This document shows positions 1 to 8,494 of a stretch of DNA of 22,865 nucleotides, piece by piece (position 1 is the first letter of the stretch; every line of letters starts with the position of its first letter). The DNA comes from Christensenella sp. UBA3857 (GTDB taxonomy: Bacteria > Bacillota > Clostridia > Christensenellales > CAG-138). The stretch spans positions 1-22,865 of the forward strand of contig DGHD01000006.1 of assembly GCA_002392505.1 (NCBI GenBank), given 5' to 3'. The position numbers were made by a program, and so were the translations under genes. The notes beneath the pieces were generated by a model. It did no database searches, had not been told where the DNA came from, and saw only the letters and a program-made list of their open reading frames with translations.

Positions 1-321
1 GGCGGCAACGTGCAGAAGGTGCTCGTCGGGCGAGAGATATCGGGCGACCCCTCCCTGATGATGAGCGCATACGCCGTTCGCGGACTCGACATCAACACTT
101 CGTACACCATATACCGCCTTATGAACGAGCAGAAGGCGCGCGGCACGGCGGTCATATACGTGGGCGAGGATCTCGATGTGCTGCTCGAGCTGTGCGACAG
201 GATCATGGTGCTCTGCGGCGGCAGGCTGAGCGGCATCGTCGACGGGCGCACCGCCACAAAGGAGCAGGTCGGTCTTATGATGACGCATCTTAACGAAGCG
301 GGAACGGAGGACGCCGAATGA
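1..321 (+). CDS. Nucleoside-type ABC transporter ATP-binding protein, C-terminal part (5' partial)
   Basis: The reading frame is open from base 1 and stops with TGA at 319-321, so only the last 106 residues are seen. They begin with GGNVQKVLVGREI, the LSGGN-QK type signature of the second nucleotide-binding domain in the duplicated ATPases of the sugar/nucleoside (RbsA, NupO/YufO) class. This is followed by a D-loop/H-loop-like stretch (TAVIYVGEDLDVLLELCDRIMVL) and the usual short tail. The Walker A and B motifs lie outside the window. The stop overlaps the start of the following permease (ATGA), so the two are translationally coupled. The protein would power uptake through the two permeases downstream. 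Nucleoside substrates are inferred from the permease type; the lipoprotein that binds substrate is not in the window. Confidence 0.88.
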   Translation, partial: GGNVQKVLVGREISGDPSLMMSAYAVRGLDINTSYTIYRLMNEQKARGTAVIYVGEDLDVLLELCDRIMVLCGGRLSGIVDGRTATKEQVGLMMTHLNEAGTEDAE

Positions 322-1997
322 TACATATTTCAAAGAGAGTCGATTTCATCCGCGGCAAGGCGGCGTGGCTCAACCCGTTCATCGGCTGGGCGATCAGGAT
401 ACTCGCCGTGCTTCTGTCGCTCGTCGTCAGCGGCATACTGATCTATTCGATAACGAAGCTCAACCCCATACAGGTCTACATTGTTATGGGCAAGGGCGTA
501 TTCGGAACGAGCCGCCGCATCTGGGCGTGGCTCAGGGACCTTGCGCTGCTCCTGTGCATCTCGGTCGGTCTTGCGCCGGCGTTCAAGATGCGGTTCTGGA
601 ACATCGGCGCGGAGGGGCAGGTGCTCGTCGGCGGCATAGCGACCGCCGCCTGCATGATCTATCTCGGCAACGCCGGTATCCCCACCCCGATCTTCCTTAT
701 TATAATGGCTTCGGCGAGCATACTCGCCGGTATGATCTGGGGCGTTATCCCCGCCCTTTTCAAGGCGAAGTGGAACACCAACGAAACGCTGTTCACGCTG
801 ATGATGAACTACATAGCGATACAGCTCACCTCGTTCTTCATCCCGCGCTGGGAGCATCCGAAGGGCTCCAACACCGTCGGCATTATAAACGCCGGCACCA
901 AGGCGGGCTGGATCCCCGCCCTCCTCGGCAGGCAGTACCTTATTAACATACTGATCGTCGCCGCGGTCGTAATACTCATGTACTTCTATCTTAAAAAGAG
1001 CAAGCACGGGTACGAGATCGCCGTCGTCGGTCAGAGCGAGAATACCGCAAGATACGCGGCGATGAACGTGAAGAAGGTCATTATAAGGTCCATGGCGCTC
1101 TCCGGCGCGATCTGCGGTCTCGGCGGCTTCCTTGCCGTATCGGGCGCGGACCACACGATCTCCACCGCCACTGCGGGCGGCAGGGGCTTCGTCGCGATAA
1201 TCGTCGCCTGGCTCGCCAAATTCAACACGATCACTATGGTGCTCATCTCCGCGATGCTGATATTCCTCGAAAAGGGCGCCATTGCCATCGCGTCCGAATT
1301 CAGCCTCTCGAACGACGTATCGAAGATAATCACCGGTATTATACTCTTCTTCATACTCGGCAGCGAATTCTTTATCAATTATGAGATCAAGATCTCGAGC
1401 GGCGCCGTCAACCGCGAAGCCGTGAAGAAGAATTCCGCCGGCATGGTGCGCGGCAATTATTGGCAGGCGGTGCTCCTCTCCCTGCTCGGAAACCTCCTTT
1501 CCGGCACGGCGATCGGGCTCTTCGTGTTCAACCCCGTCCGCGTCGGCCTCGCGGGGGCGAGCCGCGCCGTCTATAACGGCGAAAAATTCAGACCGGGCGA
1601 CGTATTCAGCCGCTTCAAAAAGGGCAGGTATCTGCACACCGTAGGCACGATGGCGCTCGTAACGCTGTTCATAACCCTCGGTCTGGGCTGCCTTATCGTT
1701 CCCGGCGTGATCGTTGCGATCGGTCTTTCGAGAGTACCCTATCTCCTCGCCGCGGAAAAGGACGGTGAAAAGACGGCGCCGATGGATATCCTCCGCCGTT
1801 CCTGGAGCATGATGAAGGGACACAAGACCGATCATTTCGTATTCCGGCTCACGTTCATAGGCTGGGCGATACTCAATTTCCTCACTTTCGGGATACTGGG
1901 TCTGTTCTGGGTGAACCCGTATTTCAACACCGCGCTCGCGGGATATCACGAGGAGCTCGTCAAAGTTGAGTCTCAGGACAAAAAGGAGGTGTGCTGA
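318..1997 (+). CDS. Nucleoside-type ABC permease (NupP/YufP-like) fused to a DUF975 membrane domain
   Basis: Residues 1 to about 356 are a BPD_transp_2-type permease of the BMP/nucleoside family, with about ten hydrophobic segments. They include the typical FKMRFWNIGAEGQVLVGG motif near residue 90 and GQSENTARYAAMNVKKVI near residue 240. Permeases of this family normally end just after the GSEFFINYEIK stretch, which here lies at about residues 348-358. The frame instead continues without a stop for about 200 residues that resemble a DUF975 protein: VNREAVKKNSAGMVRGNYWQ, then a NPVRVGL motif, RSWSMMKGHK, LTFIGW and a VNPYFNTALAGYHEEL ending. The DUF975 part seems shorter than usual, as if part of its first transmembrane region were missing. 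No ribosome binding site or convincing start is visible at the junction. The 5' end overlaps the ATPase gene by 4 bp, and the stop lies 1 bp before the next permease. DUF975 similarity is from memory of the family pattern. Confidence 0.85.
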   Translation: MIHISKRVDFIRGKAAWLNPFIGWAIRILAVLLSLVVSGILIYSITKLNPIQVYIVMGKGVFGTSRRIWAWLRDLALLLCISVGLAPAFKMRFWNIGAEGQVLVGGIATAACMIYLGNAGIPTPIFLIIMASASILAGMIWGVIPALFKAKWNTNETLFTLMMNYIAIQLTSFFIPRWEHPKGSNTVGIINAGTKAGWIPALLGRQYLINILIVAAVVILMYFYLKKSKHGYEIAVVGQSENTARYAAMNVKKVIIRSMALSGAICGLGGFLAVSGADHTISTATAGGRGFVAIIVAWLAKFNTITMVLISAMLIFLEKGAIAIASEFSLSNDVSKIITGIILFFILGSEFFINYEIKISSGAVNREAVKKNSAGMVRGNYWQAVLLSLLGNLLSGTAIGLFVFNPVRVGLAGASRAVYNGEKFRPGDVFSRFKKGRYLHTVGTMALVTLFITLGLGCLIVPGVIVAIGLSRVPYLLAAEKDGEKTAPMDILRRSWSMMKGHKTDHFVFRLTFIGWAILNFLTFGILGLFWVNPYFNTALAGYHEELVKVESQDKKEVC

Positions 1998-1998
1998 T

Positions 1999-3054
1999 AT
2001 GACAGTGCTTGTACAGATCATTTCACTCATAACCACCGCGATCTCGTTCGGCACGGTCATCATGTACGGCAGCCTCGGCGAGATACTGACGGAGAAATCC
2101 GGTCATCTGAACCTCGGCGTTCCCGGCATCATGTACATGGGCGGCATCGGCGGTCTTATCGGAGCGTTCATCTATGAAACGCACACCGCATCGCCCGTTC
2201 CGTTCGTAGGGCTCGTTATCGCTCTTGTGAGCACGCTCCTGTGCTCGCTCCTGGGCGGTCTCATTTACAGCTTCCTCACCGTTTCGCTCCGCGCGAATCA
2301 GAACGTCACCGGTCTTACGCTGACCATATTCGGAAGCGGACTTGCGAACTTCTTCGGCGGCAGCCTCTCGAAGCTCGCCGGCGGCGTCGGTCAGATCTCC
2401 GTCGCCTCCACCTCCTCCGCCTTCCGCTGGACGCAGCATATCTCCGACCGTCTCGTCGCGCTGCTCTCTGCGAAAGCGGCTGAGGGCGGCTTTATGAAGT
2501 TCCTCGCCGGGCTCTTTGACAGCATCGACAGGATATTCCTCAATTACGGCTTCATGGTGTGGCTCGCCATCGCCATAGCCATACTTATGAGCATATTCCT
2601 CAACAGGACGAGCCGCGGTCTTAACCTGCGCGCGGTCGGCGAGAACCCCGCGACGGCGGACGCCGCGGGCATCAACGTAAAGCGTTATAAGTATCTTTCC
2701 ACCTGCATCGGCGCGATGATCTCCGGTCTCGGCGGGCTCTACTACGTAATGGATTACATAAAGGGCACGTGGGCGAACGACGGCAATATAGAGGCCGTCG
2801 GCTGGCTCGCCGTGGCGCTCGTTATATTCGCCACGTGGAAGCCCCTTCGCTCGATCTGGGGCGCGTACCTGTTCGGCGCGCTGTACTGGCTCTACAATTT
2901 CATCCCCGGTCTTACCCGCAGCTCGCAGGAGATCTTCAAGATGCTCCCCTATATCGTTACGATCATCGTGCTAATAAGCGTTTCGCTCCGCCATAAGCGC
3001 GAGGATCAGCCTCCGACTTCGCTCGGGTTATCGTATTTCAGAGAAGACAGATAG
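1999..3054 (+). CDS. Nucleoside-type ABC transporter permease (NupQ/YufQ-like)
   Basis: This 351-residue polytopic membrane protein is the second permease of the transporter. The pattern is that of the BPD_transp_2 family: the N-terminal YGSLGEILTEKSGHLNLGV motif, and the cytoplasmic coupling motif RAVGENPATADAAGINVKRYK near residue 215. The start is taken at 1999 because AAAGGAGG at 1982-1989 sits 9 bases upstream; an in-frame ATG at 1966 lies inside the preceding gene and has no such site. With the upstream permease it should form the membrane channel of a heterodimeric transporter. It is the last gene of its operon, and a hairpin terminator follows 19 bp after the stop. Confidence 0.9.
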   Translation: MTVLVQIISLITTAISFGTVIMYGSLGEILTEKSGHLNLGVPGIMYMGGIGGLIGAFIYETHTASPVPFVGLVIALVSTLLCSLLGGLIYSFLTVSLRANQNVTGLTLTIFGSGLANFFGGSLSKLAGGVGQISVASTSSAFRWTQHISDRLVALLSAKAAEGGFMKFLAGLFDSIDRIFLNYGFMVWLAIAIAILMSIFLNRTSRGLNLRAVGENPATADAAGINVKRYKYLSTCIGAMISGLGGLYYVMDYIKGTWANDGNIEAVGWLAVALVIFATWKPLRSIWGAYLFGALYWLYNFIPGLTRSSQEIFKMLPYIVTIIVLISVSLRHKREDQPPTSLGLSYFREDR

Positions 3055-3073
3055 CTTCGGCATTCGGCTTCAG

Positions 3074-3099
3074 CCGGCAGTTTGTACTGCCGGTTTTTT
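3074..3099 (+). terminator. Rho-independent terminator of the ABC transporter operon
   Basis: CCGGCAG at 3074-3080 pairs perfectly with CTGCCGG at 3087-3093 around the six-base loop TTTGTA. TTTTTTA follows at once. It lies 19 bp after the last permease stop. Confidence 0.85.
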
Positions 3100-3119
3100 A
3101 TTGCCGCCCATTATTATGC

Positions 3120-3148
3120 TTGACTTGAGCCCCCTATGATGCTACTAT
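3120..3148 (+). promoter_or_regulatory. Sigma-A-type promoter of the dockerin gene
   Basis: TTGACT at 3120-3125 and TACTAT at 3143-3148 are separated by exactly 17 bases. The promoter lies between the upstream terminator and the dockerin gene, so it implies a monocistronic transcript with a leader of about 180 bases. Confidence 0.6.
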
Positions 3149-3242
3149 GTAATTTAGAAGCATATCCGCCCCGCTTTGAAGAAACAATATTACGGCGCGG
3201 CGGTTTTATGATCTCCGGCAGCCACAATTCACGGATCATGCT

Positions 3243-3321
3243 TTGCCGCAAAACGGCGGCAATTATGCAGATATTGAGCCTCAAAAAACAATATGAAAGG
3301 ATGCCTTTGGGCGGCAAAGGC
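3243..3321 (+). promoter_or_regulatory. Structured 5' leader with two hairpins before the dockerin gene
   Basis: The leader holds two perfect 7-bp hairpins. TTGCCGC (3243-3249) pairs with GCGGCAA (3256-3262). GCCTTTG (3303-3309) pairs with CAAAGGC (3315-3321). The second hairpin abuts the ribosome binding site AAAGGGA (3322-3328), which is 7 bases from the ATG at 3336. I recognise no known riboswitch. A role in controlling translation is possible but only inferred. Confidence 0.35.
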
Positions 3322-3335
3322 AAAGGGACAAAAAC

Positions 3336-5903
3336 ATGAATAAGCGTTTGTTCAGGGTGTTCGCCTCGGCGCTCGCCGTGCTGCTCGTAATGACGGCGTC
3401 CGTGCGTCTTCCGATGCTTGATTCGCACGCGGAAGCAGACGCCGGGCTCACCGTTGACGAGATCACCGAGTACAGCTATGAGGTTACGCCGATACTTGCG
3501 CCGTTCCCCTATTTTATCTACGTTAAGACGGATAACCCCGATCCGGAGAGCTTCATGTTCGTGGATAAGGAAAGCGTGTATTTCGGCGATGACGCGACCG
3601 GCTCGATTTCGCTGCCCGGTTCGAGTTACGGTTCGACGATCAGCACAGAGACCGATCCCGGTACGTATTACGTTTCCCCCTATGATTACGCGGACGTCGA
3701 ATACGAAAACACGTCCACCCGCCGTGTCAACGGGGGCTATATTTTCCGTTTTGACGGCGCCATACCCGACGGAGGAGAGCTTGTACTGAAAGCCCGCACC
3801 TCCCAGGGAACGAGCCTTCTCAACCATACCTATCAGGAGACCGACGTTACGATCCCCTGCCCTCAATTCAAAACGAGGCAGGACTATCTGATCGACACGT
3901 ATTCTTCGGATACCCAGTCTTTCTTTGAGAAGATGGACGCCATACAGGCGGGGCTGAACGCGATCGCCATTTATCCGCGCAGTGTTTACGACAGTTCCAG
4001 CCCGAACACCGTGACGCCTTACCCGCTGCTCGCGAGCTCGCGCTATCCGGAGCTTTCGCTCAACGAGCATTATCCCATGTACAACCTTTCAACCGGCGGA
4101 ACGCTGCTCTATAACGCATATCCGTTCGTGCTCGATTCGCTTGGCGTGCCCGGCACGATGGCAAACGTCGCGCTGATGCTCGAACCGGATGCGCAGATCA
4201 GCTACGGCAGCACTCACGCATTCGTCAACGTCACCTTCGGCGACGAAACGCATTCCTACGGCGGCGCAGGCAGGGGCGGCAACGATCCCCTTTTCACCGA
4301 GGACGTTGACAAGACCTTCACCTTCAGCGGCGCAGAAAACGATATGGGCACTCACGGCGGAGTTGAAAGCTTCGGCGTGCAGTTCGACGCATATGCCGAA
4401 GCCGCTGCGGCGGCAATGGAGCCGTACCGCGATCTTATCGCCGGCGCCACGTTCAAGCAGACGATAGGCGCGACCGGCGGCACGTGGATCCGCATTGGCA
4501 CCGAGGGCAGCTTCAACTTCGGCACGTCTTTCTCTTACGCGGTCCCGCACGGCGGCTGGGTCGAGTTCCCGTCCCAGACATGGATCGACGGCAGGTTCAT
4601 CAGCCAATATGAGAACATCGTCCTCCGCGCGAAATTCAGCGATTATCCCACCGCAAGGATACTGCTCCACGACGTGACCTACACGGGCAACGACGGGCAG
4701 GAGCATACCCAGGACGTTATCTATACTTATGTAAGCTCCGCGGACGAATGGCAGGCGCTGTATTACTACGGGCCCAACCTCAAGCTGACCCGCGCCCAGG
4801 TCGAGGAGATCGTCGCTTCCTGGACGGAGGGCAGCCGTCTTCCCGAAGATGGTCTCATCTACGACGGCAGGGAGTACCCCGGAACGCCCTTCCATAACAC
4901 CCTTGTCGAGGGGATCGAAGCGCCGGAGACATTTACCGCGGTGCTCGGCCGTTCGTACAGGCTGCCCGTCACGGTGCTTCCCGAGGACGCGACGTATCCC
5001 CAGGTCACAATGACCTCCACCGACTCCTCCGTCGTTTACTGCGGAAACGGCGCGTACTTCGGCGCGAATGCTGTCGGCACAGCCACCCTCACGATCACCA
5101 CGAACGACGGCGGCTTCTCAAAGACCTGCGTCGTAACGGTAGTGCCCGATAATGAGCTCAACGAGGCGTTGAACATCGAGGGCGGCGAGCTCGATTTCAC
5201 CCGCGGCGGCGAAAAGCTCTTCACCGTTGAGGAATGCGGCGACAGGCTCGTCGCAAAGCAGTCCGGCATTGTGGATTACTATGACTCCAGCATCGATACA
5301 ACGCTTGAGCTGAACGCCGGCGACAGGCTGTGCTTCGATTACAGGATCGGCACGGCGGATCCCTCCGATACCCTTTACGTCAGCATGGGCGGATACTACT
5401 ATATGTTCCGCGCGTATGGCAGCGATGCGTGGAGAGTCAATAATATCACCGCCCAGCAGGCAGGCACTTTTAACGTGACGTGGAACTTTATAGGCAAAGC
5501 CGACGGCTCCTTCTGTATGCTGGATAACGTGAGGATCGTCCGCAGCGGCGAACCCAATCCCACGCAGATAGTCGATCCGACGCCCACTCCCACGCCGACT
5601 CCGACGCCGACTTCCACTCCTACACCTACACCTACTCCGACGCCCACACCGACTCCGACTCCCACGCCGACTCCAACTCCGACGCCTACGCCGACTCCGA
5701 TCCCGACCGGAGCGCCGCTGCTCGGAGACGCCAACGGCGACGGTTCGGTTGGAGCTGACGACGCGCTCCTGATCCTCAGGTACTCGCTCGACATAATCGG
5801 GAGCGACGGGCTCGTGCTTGAAAACTGCGATATGAATTCGGACGGCGAGATCGACGCCTCTGACGCGCTGCTTCTTTTAAGACTTGTGATGCAGATCGGA
5901 TAA
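3336..5903 (+). CDS. Secreted multidomain protein with a bacterial Ig-like domain and C-terminal type I dockerin
   Basis: This 855-residue protein begins with a Sec signal peptide: KR near the N-terminus, a hydrophobic core at residues 8-20, and a likely cleavage near AEA at residues 32-34. Residues about 40-520 are a large extracytoplasmic region I do not recognise with certainty. The stretch at 256-302 (LLYNAYPFVLDSLGVPG ... THAFVNVTF) recalls a transglutaminase-like fold, but no cysteine sits at the expected place. Residues about 530-605 look like a BIG2-type Ig domain. Residues about 612-745 are beta-rich and jelly-roll-like. A Thr-Pro repeat linker covers residues 748-791. Residues about 793-855 form a type I dockerin with two calcium-binding segments, GDANGDGSVGADDALLILR and CDMNSDGEIDASDALLLLR. 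The dockerin should bind a cohesin, which suggests assembly on an extracellular or cell-surface scaffold. No cohesin is in this window. It is transcribed alone between its own promoter and terminator. Confidence 0.9.
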   Translation: MNKRLFRVFASALAVLLVMTASVRLPMLDSHAEADAGLTVDEITEYSYEVTPILAPFPYFIYVKTDNPDPESFMFVDKESVYFGDDATGSISLPGSSYGSTISTETDPGTYYVSPYDYADVEYENTSTRRVNGGYIFRFDGAIPDGGELVLKARTSQGTSLLNHTYQETDVTIPCPQFKTRQDYLIDTYSSDTQSFFEKMDAIQAGLNAIAIYPRSVYDSSSPNTVTPYPLLASSRYPELSLNEHYPMYNLSTGGTLLYNAYPFVLDSLGVPGTMANVALMLEPDAQISYGSTHAFVNVTFGDETHSYGGAGRGGNDPLFTEDVDKTFTFSGAENDMGTHGGVESFGVQFDAYAEAAAAAMEPYRDLIAGATFKQTIGATGGTWIRIGTEGSFNFGTSFSYAVPHGGWVEFPSQTWIDGRFISQYENIVLRAKFSDYPTARILLHDVTYTGNDGQEHTQDVIYTYVSSADEWQALYYYGPNLKLTRAQVEEIVASWTEGSRLPEDGLIYDGREYPGTPFHNTLVEGIEAPETFTAVLGRSYRLPVTVLPEDATYPQVTMTSTDSSVVYCGNGAYFGANAVGTATLTITTNDGGFSKTCVVTVVPDNELNEALNIEGGELDFTRGGEKLFTVEECGDRLVAKQSGIVDYYDSSIDTTLELNAGDRLCFDYRIGTADPSDTLYVSMGGYYYMFRAYGSDAWRVNNITAQQAGTFNVTWNFIGKADGSFCMLDNVRIVRSGEPNPTQIVDPTPTPTPTPTPTSTPTPTPTPTPTPTPTPTPTPTPTPTPTPIPTGAPLLGDANGDGSVGADDALLILRYSLDIIGSDGLVLENCDMNSDGEIDASDALLLLRLVMQIG
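5577..5708 (+). repeat. Thr-Pro coding repeat (linker of the dockerin protein)
   Basis: These 132 bp encode 44 residues of almost uninterrupted Thr-Pro, with a single Ser and a single Ile substituted. Codon use varies along the tract (ACG, ACT, ACC and ACA with CCG, CCC, CCT and CCA), so it is not a fresh slippage product. It links the globular part to the dockerin, as is usual in scaffold-bound enzymes. Confidence 0.9.
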
Positions 5904-5916
5904 CGATCACAAATTT

Positions 5917-5952
5917 GCACCCGGGACGGTTTGACATCCCGGGTGCTTTTTT
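5917..5952 (+). terminator. Rho-independent terminator of the dockerin gene
   Basis: GCACCCGGGA (5917-5926) pairs with TCCCGGGTGC (5937-5946) in a perfect 10-bp stem, followed by TTTTTT. It lies 13 bp after the stop codon. Confidence 0.92.
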
Positions 5953-5995
5953 AACGACTTTACACGTTCTTTACAAAAGCCTTACAGAGCCTTTA

Positions 5996-6024
5996 TTGAA
6001 TACTGAGGGAAAGCGGGATAAAAT
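5996..6024 (+). promoter_or_regulatory. Promoter of the nfeD-floA operon
   Basis: TTGAAT at 5996-6001 and TAAAAT at 6019-6024 are 17 bases apart. An overlapping TATACT follows at 6024-6029. It lies between the dockerin terminator and the first gene of the operon. Confidence 0.55.
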
Positions 6025-6072
6025 ATACTCGTAATCTGGCAGAGTCTTCTGCAACGGAAGGAGCAAATGGCA

Positions 6073-6603
6073 ATGTTACCGCTTATTCTTTCAACAGGGT
6101 TTTTCACCGATTGGGCCGAGACATGGGCGCACAACATCGGCGGGATAGTCCTTGTCGTGATCGGAATGATACTCATCGTCGTGGAGATGATCGTCCCCGG
6201 CTTCGGCGCGGCGGGCGTTTCCGGCGGTATTGCGCTTATCGCAGGTTTGGCTATCGGCTCAAGCAGCCTTACGGGCGCGATGTTCTCGCTGCTCATAATC
6301 GTTGCCCTGCTTGCGATAATCGCAACACTCATATTCAAATCCGCGCTCAAGGGCAAGCTCAGCCGCTCGCCCGTGGTATTGAACACCGCGATAGAGGCGG
6401 GCTCCACCGAGCGTTCTTCCGAGGAGATGCACCGTCTTATAGGAAAGACCGGCAAAACCGTCACCGCGCTCCGCCCCAGCGGGATCGCGCTTATCGACGG
6501 CAAACGGGTGGACGTTTCATCCGAGGCGGAGTTCATCGATAAGGATCGCGAGATCGAGGTCGTCAGCATCGACGGCATGAAGGTGCTCGTCAAACTCAGA
6601 TGA
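6073..6603 (+). CDS. NfeD-like membrane protein
   Basis: This protein of 176 residues has several N-terminal transmembrane segments rich in Gly and Ile (GGIVLVVIGMILIVVEMIVPGFG, then an Ala/Gly/Ile-rich pair). A soluble C-terminal beta domain from about residue 120 carries LIGKTGKTVTALRPSGIALI ... GKRVDV ... IEVVSIDGMKVLVKL. This is the NfeD C-terminal OB-fold pattern. NfeD proteins are usually encoded beside flotillins and act with them in organising membrane microdomains, which fits floA two genes downstream. The start is taken at 6073 because GGAAGGAG at 6056-6063 lies 9 bases before it. The in-frame ATG at 6067 is only 3 bases away, but it is the longer option. The stop overlaps the next start (ATGA). 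Confidence 0.88.
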   Translation: MLPLILSTGFFTDWAETWAHNIGGIVLVVIGMILIVVEMIVPGFGAAGVSGGIALIAGLAIGSSSLTGAMFSLLIIVALLAIIATLIFKSALKGKLSRSPVVLNTAIEAGSTERSSEEMHRLIGKTGKTVTALRPSGIALIDGKRVDVSSEAEFIDKDREIEVVSIDGMKVLVKLR

Positions 6604-6809
6604 AGCGCTGCGAAAAATGCCGAACGCTCTATTCCGAAGAAGCCGCCGCGTGCCCCAAATGCGGCGTAAAGGAGTATGAGGAGGCTCCCGCGGGGGAAAA
6701 GCCCGATAAGGGCAGCGTCGCCCGCGACTGGATCTGGCTCGCAGTGGGGATCCCTCTCTTCATCGGGCTGATCTATCTCCTCGTTTACGTTATCAAATTA
6801 TTAGGCTGA
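6600..6809 (+). CDS. Small zinc-ribbon, single-pass membrane protein
   Basis: This 69-residue protein has a double-cysteine knuckle at its N-terminus (C4-x2-C7 and C18-x2-C21, as CEKC and CPKC), typical of a zinc-ribbon. A charged linker and one transmembrane helix at about residues 44-66 follow. It overlaps the NfeD gene by 4 bp and precedes floA by 19 bp, so it is clearly part of that operon. No function is known to me. Its position suggests a small partner or regulator of the NfeD/flotillin assembly, which is inference. Confidence 0.8.
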   Translation: MKRCEKCRTLYSEEAAACPKCGVKEYEEAPAGEKPDKGSVARDWIWLAVGIPLFIGLIYLLVYVIKLLG

Positions 6810-6828
6810 AAGCCGAAAGGAGTTTCTT

Positions 6829-7842
6829 ATGTTCACAACTGCTTGCCTCGCCATGCTTGCCGGGGGGCTCACTCCGCTGATCATTGCGGCAATAGCGATC
6901 GCGGTCGTCTGCTTCATCATCCTGTTCTTCTCGTTCATACCGCTCGGGCTGTGGATATCCGCCGCTGCGTCCGGCGTAAGGGTCGGACTCTTCACCCTCA
7001 TCGGTATGAAGATCAGGAAGGTCCGCCCCGCAAGGATTATCAACCCCCTCATAAAGGCAACTAAGGCGGGTCTTTCGCTCTCCATAAACAAGATGGAAGC
7101 GCACTACCTTGCCGGCGGTAACGTTGACCGTGTTGCGAACGCGCTGATCGCGGCGCAGAGGGCGGGCATCCCCCTCGATTTCGAGAAGGCCTGCGCTATC
7201 GACCTTGCAGGACGCGACGTTCTGACCGCCGTGCAGATGAGCGTTAACCCCCGCGTTATCGAGACTCCCGTCATCGCGGCTATCGCAAAGGACGGTATCG
7301 AGCTCAGGGCAAAGGCGAAGGTCACCGTTCGCGCTAACATCGACCGACTCGTCGGCGGCGCCGGTGAGGAGACCATCATCGCCCGTGTCGGCGAGGGTAT
7401 CGTTACCACGATCGGTTCGTCCGTATCCCATAAGGACGTTCTCGAGAACCCCGATCTTATCTCCCAGACCGTTCTCGGCAAGGGCCTTGACGCGGGCACC
7501 GCATTTGAGATACTCTCCATCGATATCGCGGACGTTGACGTCGGCGTGAACGTAGGCGCTAAGCTCCAGACCGACCAGGCGGAGGCCGACAAGCGCATCG
7601 CTCAGGCGAAGGCCGAGGAGCGCCGCGCAATGGCTATCGCGCAGGAGCAGGAGAACAAGGCGGAGGTCCAGGGCATGCGCGCCCGTGTTATCGAGGCGGA
7701 AGCAGAGGTTCCCAAGGCAATGGCGGAGGCGTTCCGCAACGGCAACCTCGGCATAATGGACTATTATCGCATGAAGAACATGATGGCGGATACCGATATG
7801 CGTGAAGCCATCGGCAAGACCACCACCACGGAGAACAACTGA
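6829..7842 (+). CDS. floA: Flotillin-like protein FloA
   Basis: At 337 residues it is close to the length of Bacillus FloA (about 330). It has a hydrophobic N-terminal hairpin (residues about 15-55), an SPFH-type domain ([38 protein letters not shown]), and an Ala/Glu-rich coiled coil ([19 protein letters not shown]). The family ending [20 protein letters not shown] is also present. FloA scaffolds functional membrane microdomains and affects secretion, signalling and cell-envelope homeostasis. A strong GAAAGGAG site lies just before the ATG. The gene is in the classic NfeD-FloA arrangement, here with a zinc-ribbon gene between. Confidence 0.95.
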   Translation: MFTTACLAMLAGGLTPLIIAAIAIAVVCFIILFFSFIPLGLWISAAASGVRVGLFTLIGMKIRKVRPARIINPLIKATKAGLSLSINKMEAHYLAGGNVDRVANALIAAQRAGIPLDFEKACAIDLAGRDVLTAVQMSVNPRVIETPVIAAIAKDGIELRAKAKVTVRANIDRLVGGAGEETIIARVGEGIVTTIGSSVSHKDVLENPDLISQTVLGKGLDAGTAFEILSIDIADVDVGVNVGAKLQTDQAEADKRIAQAKAEERRAMAIAQEQENKAEVQGMRARVIEAEAEVPKAMAEAFRNGNLGIMDYYRMKNMMADTDMREAIGKTTTTENN

Positions 7843-7863
7843 CAAGCAAAGGAGTGATGGAAT

Positions 7864-8484
7864 ATGCCGTTCCTCATATTCCTCTTCATAGCGGGAGCGA
7901 TCGTATTCTCTGTCGCCGCCAAGAAAAAGGCCCAAACGGCTGCGAAAGAGCAGCAGGCGCGTGTAAACAGACAGGTCTCCGAAGCCTCGGGCGAAGGGGC
8001 GGACAACCGCCCCGACCCCGTTAAGGAGGCCCAAGCGAGGGCGCGCCAGGAGGAGCTCAAGCGCCGTCTGGAGGAGAATGCCCGCCGCAGGGAGGCCGAG
8101 CGCGCCGCGGCGCAGACCTACGCCGCGCAAACGGTTCAAAAGCCCGCCGCACAGCAGACCGAGCGCCGCCCGCTTGAAAAGCGCACCATGGAGTCCGCGT
8201 TAAAAAAGGAAAGGCCCATCGCCTCGCATTCCGTTGACGACTGCGGCGGCGGGAGCATTCACGACGGCTTCCATGAAGGCGTATCGCAGATCAGCAACAA
8301 GCCCCCGGCATTCGCCGGCACCCTCGGTCACCGCCTTGCGGACGAGGACGAGCGCCTTGAAAAAGAGGCTGCCGCCGCCGAGAACGCAAAGAAGGTGCTC
8401 AACAGGATCTCCAAGCTCCCCCCGCTCGCGCAGGGCATGATCTATTCAGAGATACTCGGCAAGCCCAAGTCCGAGATCGCATAA
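7864..8484 (+). CDS. Membrane-anchored coiled-coil protein of unknown function
   Basis: This 206-residue protein starts with one transmembrane segment (residues about 2-18), then a long charged, Gln/Arg/Ala-rich region likely to be coiled coil (about 20-130). A conserved-looking central patch, DDCGGGSIHDGFHEG, sits near residue 128. The C-terminal helical end carries PPLAQGMIYSEILGKPK. Short endings of the IYSEIL-x-KP kind recur in uncharacterised clostridial proteins, as far as I recall. It follows floA by 21 bp with AAAGGAG in front, so it belongs to the operon. It may act at flotillin sites, in the place of yqfB in Bacillus, but shows no evident relation to that gene. Confidence 0.75.
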   Translation: MPFLIFLFIAGAIVFSVAAKKKAQTAAKEQQARVNRQVSEASGEGADNRPDPVKEAQARARQEELKRRLEENARRREAERAAAQTYAAQTVQKPAAQQTERRPLEKRTMESALKKERPIASHSVDDCGGGSIHDGFHEGVSQISNKPPAFAGTLGHRLADEDERLEKEAAAAENAKKVLNRISKLPPLAQGMIYSEILGKPKSEIA

Positions 8485-8494
8485 CAATGACCGA

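Noticed and set aside
330..2063. 577-residue open frame on the minus strand opposite the fused permease
   Set aside because: It is the antisense shadow of a GC-rich gene; it has no ribosome binding site, is full of Arg/Glu/Asp in no family pattern, and overlaps two well-supported membrane proteins.
3136..3339. 67-residue frame before the dockerin gene
   Set aside because: Its start lies within the promoter (-10 at 3143-3148), so it would not be on the transcript; it has no ribosome binding site.
5399..5920. Minus-strand frame rich in Gly-Val
   Set aside because: It is the reverse of the Thr-Pro linker repeat.
6793..8139. 448-residue minus-strand frame opposite floA
   Set aside because: It is an antisense shadow of the floA operon with a composition typical of such shadows.
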